Positions 19,301 through 27,548 are shown, numbered from the stretch's first letter. The stretch: 37,692 nt of DNA from Sphingomonas paucimobilis NBRC 13935 (GCF_000739895.2 NZ_BBJS01000049.1:1-37692); one strand, 5' to 3'. Notes: a model not told the origin generated them from the sequence alone. A program made the numbers and translations.

Positions 19301-19849
19301 CGTCTCGACCGGACCGACCCGCCCTTCGCGCTCGGCCGTCTCCAGCATCCGCGCCAGCGCTTCGCGCGCCAGCACCGCCTCTTCGCGCGCCTCCAGCGGA
19401 CGGAAGCCGGGGGCGAGCCCCGCCTCGACCGGAAAGGCCGCGAGCAGCCCTTGGCAGAAGCCATGAATGGTCTGAATGCGAAGCCCGCCGCCCGGCGCGT
19501 CGAGCACTCGTGCGAACAGCGTCCGGGCGCGTTCGCGCAATTCGGGGCCGGCGGTCTCGCCTAGCGCCTTGAGGTCGGCGAACAGCTCGGTCTCGGGCAT
19601 CCGCACCCAGGCAGCAAGCCGGCCATTGATCCGCTGCGCCATTTCCGCCGCGCCGGCCTTCGTAAAGGTCAGGCAGAGAATCGACTCGGGCGCGACGCCG
19701 CGTAGCAACAGGCGAAACACGCGGGCGGCGAGCACCTGCGTCTTGCCCGTGCCGGCCGAGGCGGACAGCCAGACATGCGCGGTGGGATCGCTGGCGGCGG
19801 CCTGGTCGCCCTTGAGTGGGGGGAGGTTGGCCATGGGGCGGGCGCTCAT
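16388..19849 (-). CDS. addA: Double-strand break repair helicase-nuclease AddA
   Basis: 1153 residues, typical of alphaproteobacterial AddA. With AddB it forms the RecBCD-like enzyme that resects DNA ends for RecA loading. The UvrD-type helicase has Walker A ASAGTGKT (30-37), IQTIHGFCQGLL, the DEAQD box (HVLIDEAQDTNLNQW, near 390) and MTAHGSKGLQAPLVILAD in the second motor domain. The C-terminal PD-(D/E)xK nuclease ends with IRLIDYKTGRRAP (Asp1077, Lys1079). GGAG lies 8 nt before ATG 19849, favouring it over the in-frame ATG 19834. A 204-bp gap with three repeats separates it from addB. Confidence 0.97.
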   Translation of the reverse strand: MSARPMANLPPLKGDQAAASDPTAHVWLSASAGTGKTQVLAARVFRLLLRGVAPESILCLTFTKAGAAEMAQRINGRLAAWVRMPETELFADLKALGETAGPELRERARTLFARVLDAPGGGLRIQTIHGFCQGLLAAFPVEAGLAPGFRPLEAREEAVLAREALARMLETAEREGRVGPVETVGALSLRLGEGGAEAFLAACAHAPAALEALPSGILPWLRRALDLPSGDIDEAIAEGVEDIDEDAVARLAGANRAWGTATGEKAAAAMERWLGSDRAGRVALLEALMGTVFTAKGEPRKASKKLVDADPDYEDMASEVGEACRYLLSLAARARHADLLADGLSVGRDYARAYGQAKRAIGAVDFDDLIRMTVDLLQRPGIGEWVRYKLDQVTEHVLIDEAQDTNLNQWLIVRALADEFFVGRGLYAPSTRTLFTVGDYKQAIFGFQGTDPINFQAAEQHFHRRALQVAGEEDWPTEERGLPFNRLSLTHSFRSTRPILEFVDAAVEALAEPGMGLAGEVERHASEVKGPGRVTLWPPVVAGGSDEDEEGWIDDAVRKVATDIARAVRRWLDDGLMLESKGRRLEPQDIMILVKRRGDLASLIVARLYAEGVPVAGVDRLRLNAPLAVQDLLAAVRFVLQPEDDLSLAALLVSPLIGWSQERLMEAGYRERGSLWAHLTRTLPADDLAPLRQMLGRADVFTPYQFLEELLSGPLDGRRKLIRRLGTEARDPIEELLNAALTFESTTTPSLQRFLDWFDRGDVEIVRDPSAPLDAVRVMTAHGSKGLQAPLVILADATADPTASPRSILRWTPEPGALPIPVFPPRAEERGGPLDAVAAEIAARELAEHWRLFYVAATRAEEQLVVAGALGKRAAGVPPMHSWYATCARAMTALGVAETEPGDGQSRTFYGMTPQAPFAPHSGASTPSPVLRAEAPLPDWVHRPAPQESRPPRPLAPSSLGEDLVADPPPTPAMRAAAERGRLIHCLLERLPPVAPEARRGAAERWLVQAAGVENADLRADVSQAVFGILDDPAYAALFGPGSLAEAPIAATLASGLVVSGRVDRLLIEADEIRLIDYKTGRRAPGGLDDVPVFHLAQMAGYAAALEVIFPGRRVSVALLYTAGPRLIPVPDRVLAAHKPGFRDGEQSLAFGG

Positions 19850-19885
19850 GCGATGTGCTCCATGGGGCGAGCGGCATCCCGTGCG

Positions 19886-19910
19886 CTTCGACTTCGCTCA
19901 GCGTGAACGG
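19886..19910 (+). repeat. Short palindromic intergenic repeat, copy 1
   Basis: Core CTTCGACTTCGCTCAG followed by CGTGAACGG and AGGTTGGG. One of nine copies in the window. With copy 2 it forms an inverted pair of about 90 bp inside the addB-addA gap. Confidence 0.85.
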
Positions 19911-19950
19911 AGGTTGGGACCAGGCCTCCTGCCCCCTTCAATCCCCCGCC

Positions 19951-19976
19951 CCGTTCCGCCTGAGCGAAGTCGAAGG
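19951..19976 (-). repeat. Short palindromic intergenic repeat, copy 2
   Basis: Reverse-orientation core CTGAGCGAAGTCGAAG preceded by CCGTTCCGC. Pairs with copies 1 and 3, so the addB-addA transcript could fold into alternative long hairpins. Confidence 0.85.
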
Positions 19977-20018
19977 CCACGTCCAAACGCTCGCCGGGAA
20001 CACCGTTCATCACGTCCG

Positions 20019-20043
20019 CTTCGACTTCGCTCAGCGCGAACGG
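20019..20043 (+). repeat. Short palindromic intergenic repeat, copy 3
   Basis: Forward core CTTCGACTTCGCTCAG followed by CGCGAACGG, ending 11 bp after the addB stop in transcription terms. The only cluster in the window with three copies. Confidence 0.85.
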
Positions 20044-20053
20044 CCCAGAGGAT

Positions 20054-23008
20054 TTACCGATCACGGCCATACCATTCATCCCGCCGCATCAGCTGATCAT
20101 ATTCCGCGTAGGGCGCATATTCGGGCACCAGCTTGGCTGTAAACGGCGCATCGCCCGTCAACCACTGCCCCGCCGCATCGGCAAAGTTCGCCGCCGCGAT
20201 CGCCACGAATTCGTCGGTGCGGATGCGGTCGCGCTTGCCCTCGGGATCGACCGGGGTGGCGATATAGCCCAGGCCTTCGCGGCTACGACCCAGCGACCAA
20301 TATTCGAAACCGCCCGCCTTGCCCGCCACGCCCTCGAATCCACCCCGTTCGGCGATCAGGCCCAGGAGACCGAGTTGCAGGCTGAACCCCTCACGCACCG
20401 CAACGGCGGAGGGCGGCTTGCCGGTCTTATAGTCGATCACCACCAGCCCACCGTCCGGGGTGCGGTCGATCCGATCGAACCGGCCGGTCAGCGTCACACC
20501 CGCCAGCTTCGCCTCTCCCTTGCCCTCCGCGCTCAGCACATGGCGCCCTTCGGCGGCCTTGGCGGCGACCTCTGCGGCGATCCAGTCGATCGCCTCGATC
20601 AACCGGGGCTGCCACAGCGCGCGCATCATCGGATGGGTCCGCTGGTCGCGCAGCATGGCCAGCGCGCGGGGGCGCAGCGCCTCGACCGCGCACGCATCTT
20701 CCTTCCACCACGCTTCCAGAATGTCATGGACGGCGGTGCCGCGCCACGCCGCGCTGGGATCGGCATCGACGGGATCGAGCGGGGTCAGGCGCAACACGCG
20801 CCGGGCGTAGAAGGCATAAGGGTCGGCCTTCAACCGGTCGACCTCGGTCACCGAAATAACGGTGGGGCGCAGGCGCGCGGGCGGCTTGGGCGCGGGCCGA
20901 TCGACGGGCGTGTACGCATCCGGCCGGTCGAGCCGCTCCGCCCACGCCGCCAGCGTCGGATGCCCCTCAAACCGCTCCCCCGCCATGGCCTGAAGCCGCA
21001 ACCAGAAGCGCGAGGCGAGCGTCGGGCCACTGGCATCGCGGCGCGCACGCGTCAGGATCGCGCGCGGCGCCCCCATCGCCTGCGCCAGATCGTGCGCGGC
21101 GATGCCGATCCGCTGCTCAAGCCCGACCAGCCCCAGTTGCGCCCGGATACGCGGCGCGAGCCAGGGGTCGGGCGCGGGTCGGCCGGGCCATACCCCTTCG
21201 TTCAAGCCCGCCGCGATCATCAGGTCGGCGGTCTGGAGACGCGCCTCGATCGGCCCGTAGATGGCGAGACGCGGATGCTGGCCTTCGCGCGGGATGGCCC
21301 GCACCGCGATCTCGTCGAGCAGGCTGCGCATCAGGCCGGGCAGATCGGCGGGATCGATCCGCACCGGGCCGTGATCGGCCTGCTCCTCATAGCCCGACAG
21401 GAATTCGGCCGCCGCGCGCCCCGCCGGCCCGGTCCACAGCGCATCACCGCATAGCGCCTGCCCGCACTCGCGCAGACAGGCGAGCAGCCCGCGCAATGTC
21501 TGCGCACCATCGCCGAACGTCCGGCCGACCGGCTGGAGCATCGGCGCGACCTTGGCCCAGAAGCCGGCGGCGGTGGGACGGTCGGCGATATGCGCGGCGA
21601 TGCCGTCCAGCCCCGGCGCCGGTCGCGGCCCCCGCAATCCGCGATCGAGCGAGCGGACTCCATCGAGCCAGTCAACCCGCTCCATATCGCCATGGATCAG
21701 TGGATGCTTGAGGAGTGCGAGCAGCGGCAAGGGCGCGAAATGCTGTGCCGCCGCCTCGGCCAGTTGCAGCAGGAAAGTGCCCGGCAGCAGGATCGACAAG
21801 GGCCGCCCCGCCGTATCGTCGATCAAGATGTTCCAGCGTCGGCAATGCGCCGCCACCCGCCGGGCCAGCGCGCGGTCGGGGGTCACCAGCGCGGCGGTGC
21901 GCCCGGGCTCCTCCACGGCTTCCCGCAGAGCCAGCGCGATAGCCTGCGCTTCCTCGGCAGGGGTGGCGAGTTCGATCGTGGACACGCCCGACAGCCGCCG
22001 ATCCTCGGCGGGCAGGTCGGTCCATTTGCCAGTGAAGTCGGCCGGGGCCATGGCATTGGCGATGGCCCGTCCGCGCGCCGCCCCCGCATCATAATCGCCG
22101 CCGCCGCGCCATATGGTCACCTCATCGCGCCCGACCCCCATGCGGTCGAGCAACAGCTTCAGCGCATATTGCGGATGAGTCTCGATCGATCGGCGGATGC
22201 GACCCGTCACGGGATCGGGCTTGTGCGGCCCCAGCGCGTCCCATTCCTCGGCAGGCATGGTCAGGTCGAGCCCGGCGAACACCACCGAGCCACCCGGCAT
22301 TTCCGACACGCAGCGCAGCACCCGCGCGACGGCGGGCGCGGTATCGGTGACGCCGGCGGCACAGACGAAGCCGGCGGGCGGCTGGTCGCGCCAGCGGGTG
22401 ACGATCCGGTCGAACAGCAATGTCCGCCGCCGCGCCGCATCGATCCGCCCCATGCGCGCTAATATGGCGGGCCAGCGATCGAGCACGACCGAAAAGGTCT
22501 GGAGCGCGGCCTGCCAATGCTCGGTCAGCTCGGGGCCCAGATCAAGCGCGGCGAGCTCGGCGGGCTCGACTTCCTCGATCAGCATCTGATCGAGCGTGCG
22601 CGCCAGATCGCCCGCCAGTCGCACCGCCTCGGCCGCCGTCACCGGCTGGCCGGCGCGCTTGCGCTCCTCCTCGACAAGCCGTGCCAGGATCATGCGCCGC
22701 GCCGACGGGGCGATGGCGGGCGGCGGCGGGGCTTCGGCATCGGCGGGGTCGAGCGCCGAGCCCGCCGCCTCACCCAGTTCGGGATCGCCCAGCGCCACCA
22801 TGCGCGGCAGGATCAGCCCGCCGCCGCTCGCGCGCACGAACGCCTCGGTCACCGCGCGCACGCCGCGATTGGTCGGCAGCAGGATCATCCCCTGTGCCAG
22901 CGTCAGCGGATCGCCCCCGGTACGGCGCATCAACCCGGCGACCAGCGCGTCGGCGAAACCGCGATGGGCAGGAATGGTATGAAGGCGGGGGCGGCGCGGC
23001 TCAGCCAT
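20054..23008 (-). CDS. addB: Double-strand break repair protein AddB (alphaproteobacterial type)
   Basis: 984 residues. The N-terminus RLHTIPAHRGFADALVAGL and QGMILLPTNRGVRAVTEAFV is the family hallmark; this region is a helicase-like fold without a functional motor. The C-terminal nuclease has LTGRFDRIDRTPDGGLVV and IDYKTGKPPS (Asp859, Lys861), a RecB-type PD-(D/E)xK site. The four-Cys iron-sulfur cluster of Firmicute AddB is not evident. AddB partners AddA to process double-strand ends and recognise recombination hotspots. The start overlaps the end of murU by 8 bp, implying coupled translation. Downstream addA is set apart by the repeat-filled gap. Confidence 0.96.
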   Translation of the reverse strand: MAEPRRPRLHTIPAHRGFADALVAGLMRRTGGDPLTLAQGMILLPTNRGVRAVTEAFVRASGGGLILPRMVALGDPELGEAAGSALDPADAEAPPPPAIAPSARRMILARLVEEERKRAGQPVTAAEAVRLAGDLARTLDQMLIEEVEPAELAALDLGPELTEHWQAALQTFSVVLDRWPAILARMGRIDAARRRTLLFDRIVTRWRDQPPAGFVCAAGVTDTAPAVARVLRCVSEMPGGSVVFAGLDLTMPAEEWDALGPHKPDPVTGRIRRSIETHPQYALKLLLDRMGVGRDEVTIWRGGGDYDAGAARGRAIANAMAPADFTGKWTDLPAEDRRLSGVSTIELATPAEEAQAIALALREAVEEPGRTAALVTPDRALARRVAAHCRRWNILIDDTAGRPLSILLPGTFLLQLAEAAAQHFAPLPLLALLKHPLIHGDMERVDWLDGVRSLDRGLRGPRPAPGLDGIAAHIADRPTAAGFWAKVAPMLQPVGRTFGDGAQTLRGLLACLRECGQALCGDALWTGPAGRAAAEFLSGYEEQADHGPVRIDPADLPGLMRSLLDEIAVRAIPREGQHPRLAIYGPIEARLQTADLMIAAGLNEGVWPGRPAPDPWLAPRIRAQLGLVGLEQRIGIAAHDLAQAMGAPRAILTRARRDASGPTLASRFWLRLQAMAGERFEGHPTLAAWAERLDRPDAYTPVDRPAPKPPARLRPTVISVTEVDRLKADPYAFYARRVLRLTPLDPVDADPSAAWRGTAVHDILEAWWKEDACAVEALRPRALAMLRDQRTHPMMRALWQPRLIEAIDWIAAEVAAKAAEGRHVLSAEGKGEAKLAGVTLTGRFDRIDRTPDGGLVVIDYKTGKPPSAVAVREGFSLQLGLLGLIAERGGFEGVAGKAGGFEYWSLGRSREGLGYIATPVDPEGKRDRIRTDEFVAIAAANFADAAGQWLTGDAPFTAKLVPEYAPYAEYDQLMRRDEWYGRDR

Positions 23009-23756
23009 CCCCCAGGATCAGCTCCGTCTGTGGAATGGCGCGCGGGGTGCCGACATCGAACCACAGGCCCTGATGCACCTGGCCATAAGCACGCCCGGCC
23101 TCGATCGCGCGATCCCAAAAGAGATTGGTCGAAAACGGCCCCTCGGGCGCATCGGTGATCAGGCGCGGATGGAGGATCTGAAGCCCCGTATAGGAAAAGG
23201 GCGCAACCCGGTTGGGCGCACGCCGCGCGATGATCCGGCCGTCAGGGCCCAGATGAAAGTCCCCCTGCCCATTATGATTATGCGCGCGCGCCAAGGGCAC
23301 CATCAGAAGCAGCGCGTCCATCGTGGCCTCGCCCCAGCGCGAGGACAACAGGCGGATCGCATCGACCGGCCCATCGACCCACAGATTGTCGCTGTTGACG
23401 ACCAGCACCGGCTCGTCACCTAGCAGCGGCAGCGCCTTGACCAGCCCGCCGCCGGTTTCCAGCAGTTGCTCACGTTCGTCCGAGATGAGGATCTCTACGT
23501 TCGGAAAGCGATCCCGCAGATGCGCCTCGAGCTGGTCGGCGAGGTAATGGACGTTGACCACCGCCCGCTCGACCCCGGCCGCGACCAGCCGGTCGAAGAC
23601 ATGATCGATCAACGGCTTGCCCGCGACCGACACCAAAGGCTTGGGGCGCGTCGCGGTCAGCGGGCGCATCCGCTTGCCCAGGCCCGCCGCCATCACCATC
23701 GCGGTGCGGGGAACGCGTCCGCCAGGCACGGGACGCAGCGAAAGCTGTCGGGTCAT
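23001..23756 (-). CDS. murU: N-acetylmuramate-1-phosphate uridylyltransferase (MurU-like)
   Basis: 251 residues from ATG 23756; the longer open frame to 23930 lies inside amgK and is not used. The start forms TGATG with the amgK stop. The nucleotidyltransferase signature MVMAAGLGKRMRPLTATRPK (20-39) is followed by KPLVSVAGKPLIDH, VLVVNSDNLW (metal-binding Asp) and a C-terminal LWFDVGTPRA. Known MurU enzymes convert MurNAc-1-phosphate and UTP to UDP-MurNAc, bypassing de novo synthesis and the fosfomycin target MurA. Adjacency to amgK makes this specific assignment strong; other sugar-1-phosphate nucleotidyltransferases have the same fold. Confidence 0.9.
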   Translation of the reverse strand: MTRQLSLRPVPGGRVPRTAMVMAAGLGKRMRPLTATRPKPLVSVAGKPLIDHVFDRLVAAGVERAVVNVHYLADQLEAHLRDRFPNVEILISDEREQLLETGGGLVKALPLLGDEPVLVVNSDNLWVDGPVDAIRLLSSRWGEATMDALLLMVPLARAHNHNGQGDFHLGPDGRIIARRAPNRVAPFSYTGLQILHPRLITDAPEGPFSTNLFWDRAIEAGRAYGQVHQGLWFDVGTPRAIPQTELILGDG

Positions 23757-24745
23757 CAGCCGTTTCCTCGGGCCGCCAGGAGATGGGGGTCGCCGCGCAA
23801 TTCGGGCGGCACGTTGTCGTCGAACCAAGCCGCGACCGGCGCCAGCACCGGCTGCGACAGATCGCGTTCCAGATAGGCCCAGACACGCGGGCACAGACCG
23901 GCATAACGCGGCTTGCCGTCGCGCTTCCACAACCGGGTGAAGATGCCCAGGATCTTGGCGTTCCGCTGCGCGCCCAGCACATGATAGGCGCGCAGGAACG
24001 CATCGCCCTCGCCCGTCGCGGCCAGATAGCGTTCCAGCATCGCCTGCTCGATCGACGGCTCGACATCGCGGCGCGCATCCTGGAGCAGCGAGACGAGGTC
24101 ATAGGCCGCATGACCCGCCAACGCGTCCTGGAAATCGAGCAGGCCGAGGCCGCGCATCGGCCCGACCAGCATCAGATTTTCGACATGATAGTCGCGCAGC
24201 ACGGTGACGGGATTGTCGGTAATGGCATGGGCGAACACCTGCTCCCACGCCGCGCGATAGCCCGCGACGTCCACGTCGAGCCCGACCGCCGGACAATACC
24301 ATTCGGGGAACAGCCCGGCCTCGCGGTGCAGCACCGCCGCATCATAAGGCGCCAGGCCCTCCGGCGCATGTCCCCGCAGCGCCGCGAGCAGATCGACCGC
24401 GCCGGAATAAAGTGCCATCGCCTGATCCGGGTCCGCTTCGATCGCCTCGCGCATCCGGTCGTCGCCGAAATCCTCGATCAACACCAGGCCGCGCGCTTCG
24501 TCTGCGCCCAGGATCGCGGGGGCAGCAAAGCCGCGAGCGACCAGCCAGCGCGCGATCGCGATGAAGGGGCGCGGGTCCTCATGCGGCGGCGGCGCGTCCA
24601 TCAGCACGGCACTGCGGCCCTCCAGCGTCACCCGGAAATAGCGGCGGAACGACGCGTCGCCGGCGAGCGGCGCGATGACCGCGCCCTCCCATCCAACGCT
24701 GGCGAGAAAGGCGGGCGCATCTGCGGGCGGGGTCATATCGGCCAT
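23756..24745 (-). CDS. amgK: N-acetylmuramate/N-acetylglucosamine kinase AmgK
   Basis: 329 residues from ATG 24745, which overlaps the tsaE 3' end by 13 bp. The protein is an aminoglycoside-phosphotransferase-fold kinase: N-lobe PLAGDASFRRYFRVTLEGRS, ADEARGLVLIEDFGDDRM hinge, catalytic loop VLRDYHVENLML (Asp base) and metal site GLLDFQDALAGHAAYDL. AmgK phosphorylates MurNAc at C1 in peptidoglycan recycling and MurU then makes UDP-MurNAc. The gene pair amgK-murU is known in Pseudomonas and other Gram-negatives as a fosfomycin-tolerant shunt. The older label aminoglycoside phosphotransferase would be misleading in this context. Confidence 0.9.
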   Translation of the reverse strand: MADMTPPADAPAFLASVGWEGAVIAPLAGDASFRRYFRVTLEGRSAVLMDAPPPHEDPRPFIAIARWLVARGFAAPAILGADEARGLVLIEDFGDDRMREAIEADPDQAMALYSGAVDLLAALRGHAPEGLAPYDAAVLHREAGLFPEWYCPAVGLDVDVAGYRAAWEQVFAHAITDNPVTVLRDYHVENLMLVGPMRGLGLLDFQDALAGHAAYDLVSLLQDARRDVEPSIEQAMLERYLAATGEGDAFLRAYHVLGAQRNAKILGIFTRLWKRDGKPRYAGLCPRVWAYLERDLSQPVLAPVAAWFDDNVPPELRGDPHLLAARGNG

Positions 24746-25179
24746 CGCGCTTCCCAGCCCGAGGGCACCTTGGCTGTCAAGATACGACCGCCGCTCGGAT
24801 CCATCTCCAGCGTCAAGGCGAGGGCCTGAGGCCAGGCCCCCTCGCCCGCGCGGTCGGGCCATTCGACGACCAGCGCCGAGTCCCACAGCGCCTCGTCCAG
24901 CCCCAATTCGTCGAGCTGCTCGGGGCCATCCAGGCGATACAGGTCGACATGCAGGATCGGAATGACGGTCTCCGGCGGCGCATAGGGCTGGACGATCGCG
25001 AAGCTTGGGGAAGGTGCCTCACCGGGCAGGCCCAATGCCGCGAGCAGGCCGCGCGCGAGACTGGTCTTGCCCGCGCCCAGCGTGCCGGTCAGCGTCACCA
25101 CATCGCCGGGGCGGATATGCGCAGCCAGGCGTCGTCCGAAATCTTCGGTCGCCGCCGCATCGGTCAGCCGGATCGTCAT
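24733..25179 (-). CDS. tsaE: tRNA threonylcarbamoyladenosine biosynthesis ATPase TsaE
   Basis: 148 residues, usual size. Walker A is LTGTLGAGKTSLARGL (about 30-45), Walker B and family blocks are LHVDLYRLDGPEQLDELGLD and DSALVVEWPDRAG. TsaE works with TsaB and TsaD to make t6A37 in ANN-decoding tRNAs, an essential cytoplasmic modification. Its ATG overlaps the upstream divL-like stop by 4 bp (ATGA) and its end overlaps amgK by 13 bp, so it sits in a tightly coupled operon. Pairing with amgK is common in Alphaproteobacteria. Confidence 0.96.
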   Translation of the reverse strand: MTIRLTDAAATEDFGRRLAAHIRPGDVVTLTGTLGAGKTSLARGLLAALGLPGEAPSPSFAIVQPYAPPETVIPILHVDLYRLDGPEQLDELGLDEALWDSALVVEWPDRAGEGAWPQALALTLEMDPSGGRILTAKVPSGWEARWPI

Positions 25180-27548
25180 GGCTTTTTCGTCTCCACCACG
25201 CGGCGCGGCAGTTCGACCGTCACCAAAGTCCCCTGCCCCGGTTCGGACAACAGCGTGATGGTGCCGCCATGCGCCTCGACAAATTGCTTGGCGAGCGGCA
25301 GGCCCAGCCCCAGCGCACGTTCGCCGGTCGCCTTGATCTCGGGCTCGGCGAACCGGTCGAAGGCATGGGCGACCGCTTCGGCATTCATGCCCTGTCCGTC
25401 GTCGGACACGATGATCCGCGCCCGACCGGAATCGCCATCGGCGTGCAGCAGGATACGGCCGCTCTCGGGCGTCTGTTCGACCGCATGGCGCAGCAGATGC
25501 TCGATCACCTCCTGCAAGCGCCGCCGGTCGCCGGTGACTCGCCCGACCGAGCGCTGAATCTCCACCGCGAAGTCCAGCCGCCGCCGTCCCACGACCGGGC
25601 GGATCGTATCCGCCGCCGTCCGCGCGACGCGGGCGAGGTCGACATCCTCGCGCTCGATCTCCGCCCCCTCGCCCCCGCGCGTCAGGTCGAGCACATCGTC
25701 GACCAGCAGCCCCAGCCGCTCGGTCGACTCCAGGATCGCCTCGACATAGCTATTGGCCGTCTCGGGCAGCGGCCCCGCGAAGCCACCATGCAGCATCTCG
25801 GCAAAACCGCTGATCGAGGTCAGCGGCGTGCGCAGCTCATAGCTCATATTGGCGACGAAGGCGGTCTTGACCTTGTCCGCCGCCTCCAGCGCATTGGCAC
25901 GGTCACGCAGCGCCTGTTCGGCGCGGCGGCTGTCGGTGATGTCGAGCAGGGTGATCAGCGCATTGCCGTCGGGCAGCGGCACGCCGGCAAATTCGTAATG
26001 ACGGCCATCGGCCATGGCGACACGGCCGCCACGCTGTTGCCGCTCGATCGTCGCCGAGCGGACCAGATCGACGATCAGCGCCGAGCGATTGGGCGTCGCC
26101 AGCCGGCCGGCGACCTTGTCGGCAAAGACATCGACACGCGGATGGCTGGACAGGAATTCCTCCTCCAGCCCCCACAGCACGCGGAAGCGATTATTCCATA
26201 GCTGCAACCGGCCATCGGCGGCGAAGACGCCCAGCGCCTCGAACAGATTGTCGAAGGTCGCGGTGCGCACGCGCAGCAGCGTGTCGCGGGCGGAGGCGAG
26301 TTGCACCTCCTCGGTCCGATCCTCGAAGATCAGCAGCAGGCCGCCATCGGGCAGCGGCTGCGCCACGACGCGCAGATGCGTGCCGCCGGGCAGATGCCAT
26401 TGCTCCTCGATGCCACCGCCCGCCTGGCGGAACCAGCCGATGCGCTCCGCCTTCCAGCCGGGAAAGTCGCGCACCTCGGGGCTGCGATTGGCCTCGCGCA
26501 TCCGCTCCAGCACGCGGTCGAATTCAGGATGATCGGCCAGCCACTCGGCGCGCATCGCAAACATGCGGCGGAAGGGCTGGTTGCAGAAGACGAGTTCGCG
26601 ATCAGGCCCGAAATGCGCCACCGCCGCCGACAGCCGGTCGAGCATCGCGCGCTGCGCCTCGGCAAAGCGCTTGGCGCCCGCACGCGACTGCTCCAAATCC
26701 TCGATATCGACCGCGAAGCCGGCAATCCCGCCGGTCGTCAGCGGCACGTCGAAGATGCGCAGCGCCCGCCTGGCGCCATCGATCGTCGCGGGCAGCACCT
26801 GTTCGTGCGGCCGCCCCTGATCGCGCGCGGCGGCCGCGCCCGCCAGCGGCCCGCCGCGTCCCGACCCTTCGACCAGTTCCAGCCCGCGCGCCACCACATC
26901 GGCGGCATCGCGACCCTCCACCGCATCGACATAGGCGGTGTTGACCATGGCAAGGCGCAGATCGGTGCCCCGATACCACATGGGCAGCGGCGCGGCCTCG
27001 ATCAGCCCGGTCAGCGCCTCGAACGCATCACCCAGCCGCCGTGTCTCTGCATCCAGCCGGGCGATCTCGTCCTGCGCCTCGGTCATATCGAGCGCCCAGA
27101 CGACAACCGCGCCGCTCGCCCCCTGATCCTGTGGCGCACGCGCTCCTTCGAGCACCAGCGTGCGCGCCGAGCCCTGCGGCCGGACGATCCGGCGGAAACG
27201 ACGGCCGGTCTTCTGCGCGGCGTTCAGGTCGGCGGCGAGCAGCGCGGCATCCTCGGCGGCCAGGCCGTTCTGGTCGCCGGTCATTTCCTCCAGGAAACGC
27301 GCAGGGTCGACCAGCCCCAGCCAGTCGGCCAGCCGCGCCGGCATCTCGATGCGGCCATCGGCGCAGACCAGCATTGCCTGAGCGGGGCCCGCCCGCAGCA
27401 GCCCGTCCAGCCGCTCATGCTCGCGCCGGATCGCTCCCGCCTCCGACCGCGCACGCAAGCCCAGAAACAGCAGCAGCGTGCCCACCAGGATCAGCACGCA
27501 GGCGCCGGCCCCCAGCAGAACCGCCTCGACGCTGTTGATCGTGATCAT
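25176..27548 (-). CDS. DivL-like PAS-domain pseudo-histidine kinase with Tyr at the phospho-site
   Basis: 790 residues from ATG 27548 (an ATG at 27584 would add 12 residues; neither has a strong Shine-Dalgarno). One TM helix (about 6-30) is followed by three PAS-like segments (about 180-285, 300-420, 430-545), a DHp domain and a HATPase domain. The H-box reads FVANMSYELRTPLTSI: Tyr570 replaces the phospho-accepting His. Caulobacter DivL has the same substitution and acts as a non-canonical kinase that reads DivK phosphorylation and controls CckA and CtrA. The N-box is also degenerate (HLLRHAVEQTP, His for the Mg-ATP Asn), while G1 (DDGQGM) and G2 (ALGLGL) look intact. Likely a DivL orthologue; I leave the symbol blank because cell-cycle function is inferred. 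Confidence 0.85.
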   Translation of the reverse strand: MITINSVEAVLLGAGACVLILVGTLLLFLGLRARSEAGAIRREHERLDGLLRAGPAQAMLVCADGRIEMPARLADWLGLVDPARFLEEMTGDQNGLAAEDAALLAADLNAAQKTGRRFRRIVRPQGSARTLVLEGARAPQDQGASGAVVVWALDMTEAQDEIARLDAETRRLGDAFEALTGLIEAAPLPMWYRGTDLRLAMVNTAYVDAVEGRDAADVVARGLELVEGSGRGGPLAGAAAARDQGRPHEQVLPATIDGARRALRIFDVPLTTGGIAGFAVDIEDLEQSRAGAKRFAEAQRAMLDRLSAAVAHFGPDRELVFCNQPFRRMFAMRAEWLADHPEFDRVLERMREANRSPEVRDFPGWKAERIGWFRQAGGGIEEQWHLPGGTHLRVVAQPLPDGGLLLIFEDRTEEVQLASARDTLLRVRTATFDNLFEALGVFAADGRLQLWNNRFRVLWGLEEEFLSSHPRVDVFADKVAGRLATPNRSALIVDLVRSATIERQQRGGRVAMADGRHYEFAGVPLPDGNALITLLDITDSRRAEQALRDRANALEAADKVKTAFVANMSYELRTPLTSISGFAEMLHGGFAGPLPETANSYVEAILESTERLGLLVDDVLDLTRGGEGAEIEREDVDLARVARTAADTIRPVVGRRRLDFAVEIQRSVGRVTGDRRRLQEVIEHLLRHAVEQTPESGRILLHADGDSGRARIIVSDDGQGMNAEAVAHAFDRFAEPEIKATGERALGLGLPLAKQFVEAHGGTITLLSEPGQGTLVTVELPRRVVETKKP

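Noticed and set aside
20375..21454. Long plus-strand frame antisense to addB
   Set aside because: No recognisable motif; addB carries family signatures through this region.
23757..23930. Upstream extension of murU
   Set aside because: The extra residues are Arg/Ala-rich, lie inside amgK and precede the true ATG that overlaps the amgK stop.
23756..24745. Antibiotic-resistance aminoglycoside phosphotransferase
   Set aside because: The kinase fold matches, but the adjacent nucleotidyltransferase and the tsaE-amgK-murU order indicate the cell-wall recycling kinase AmgK.
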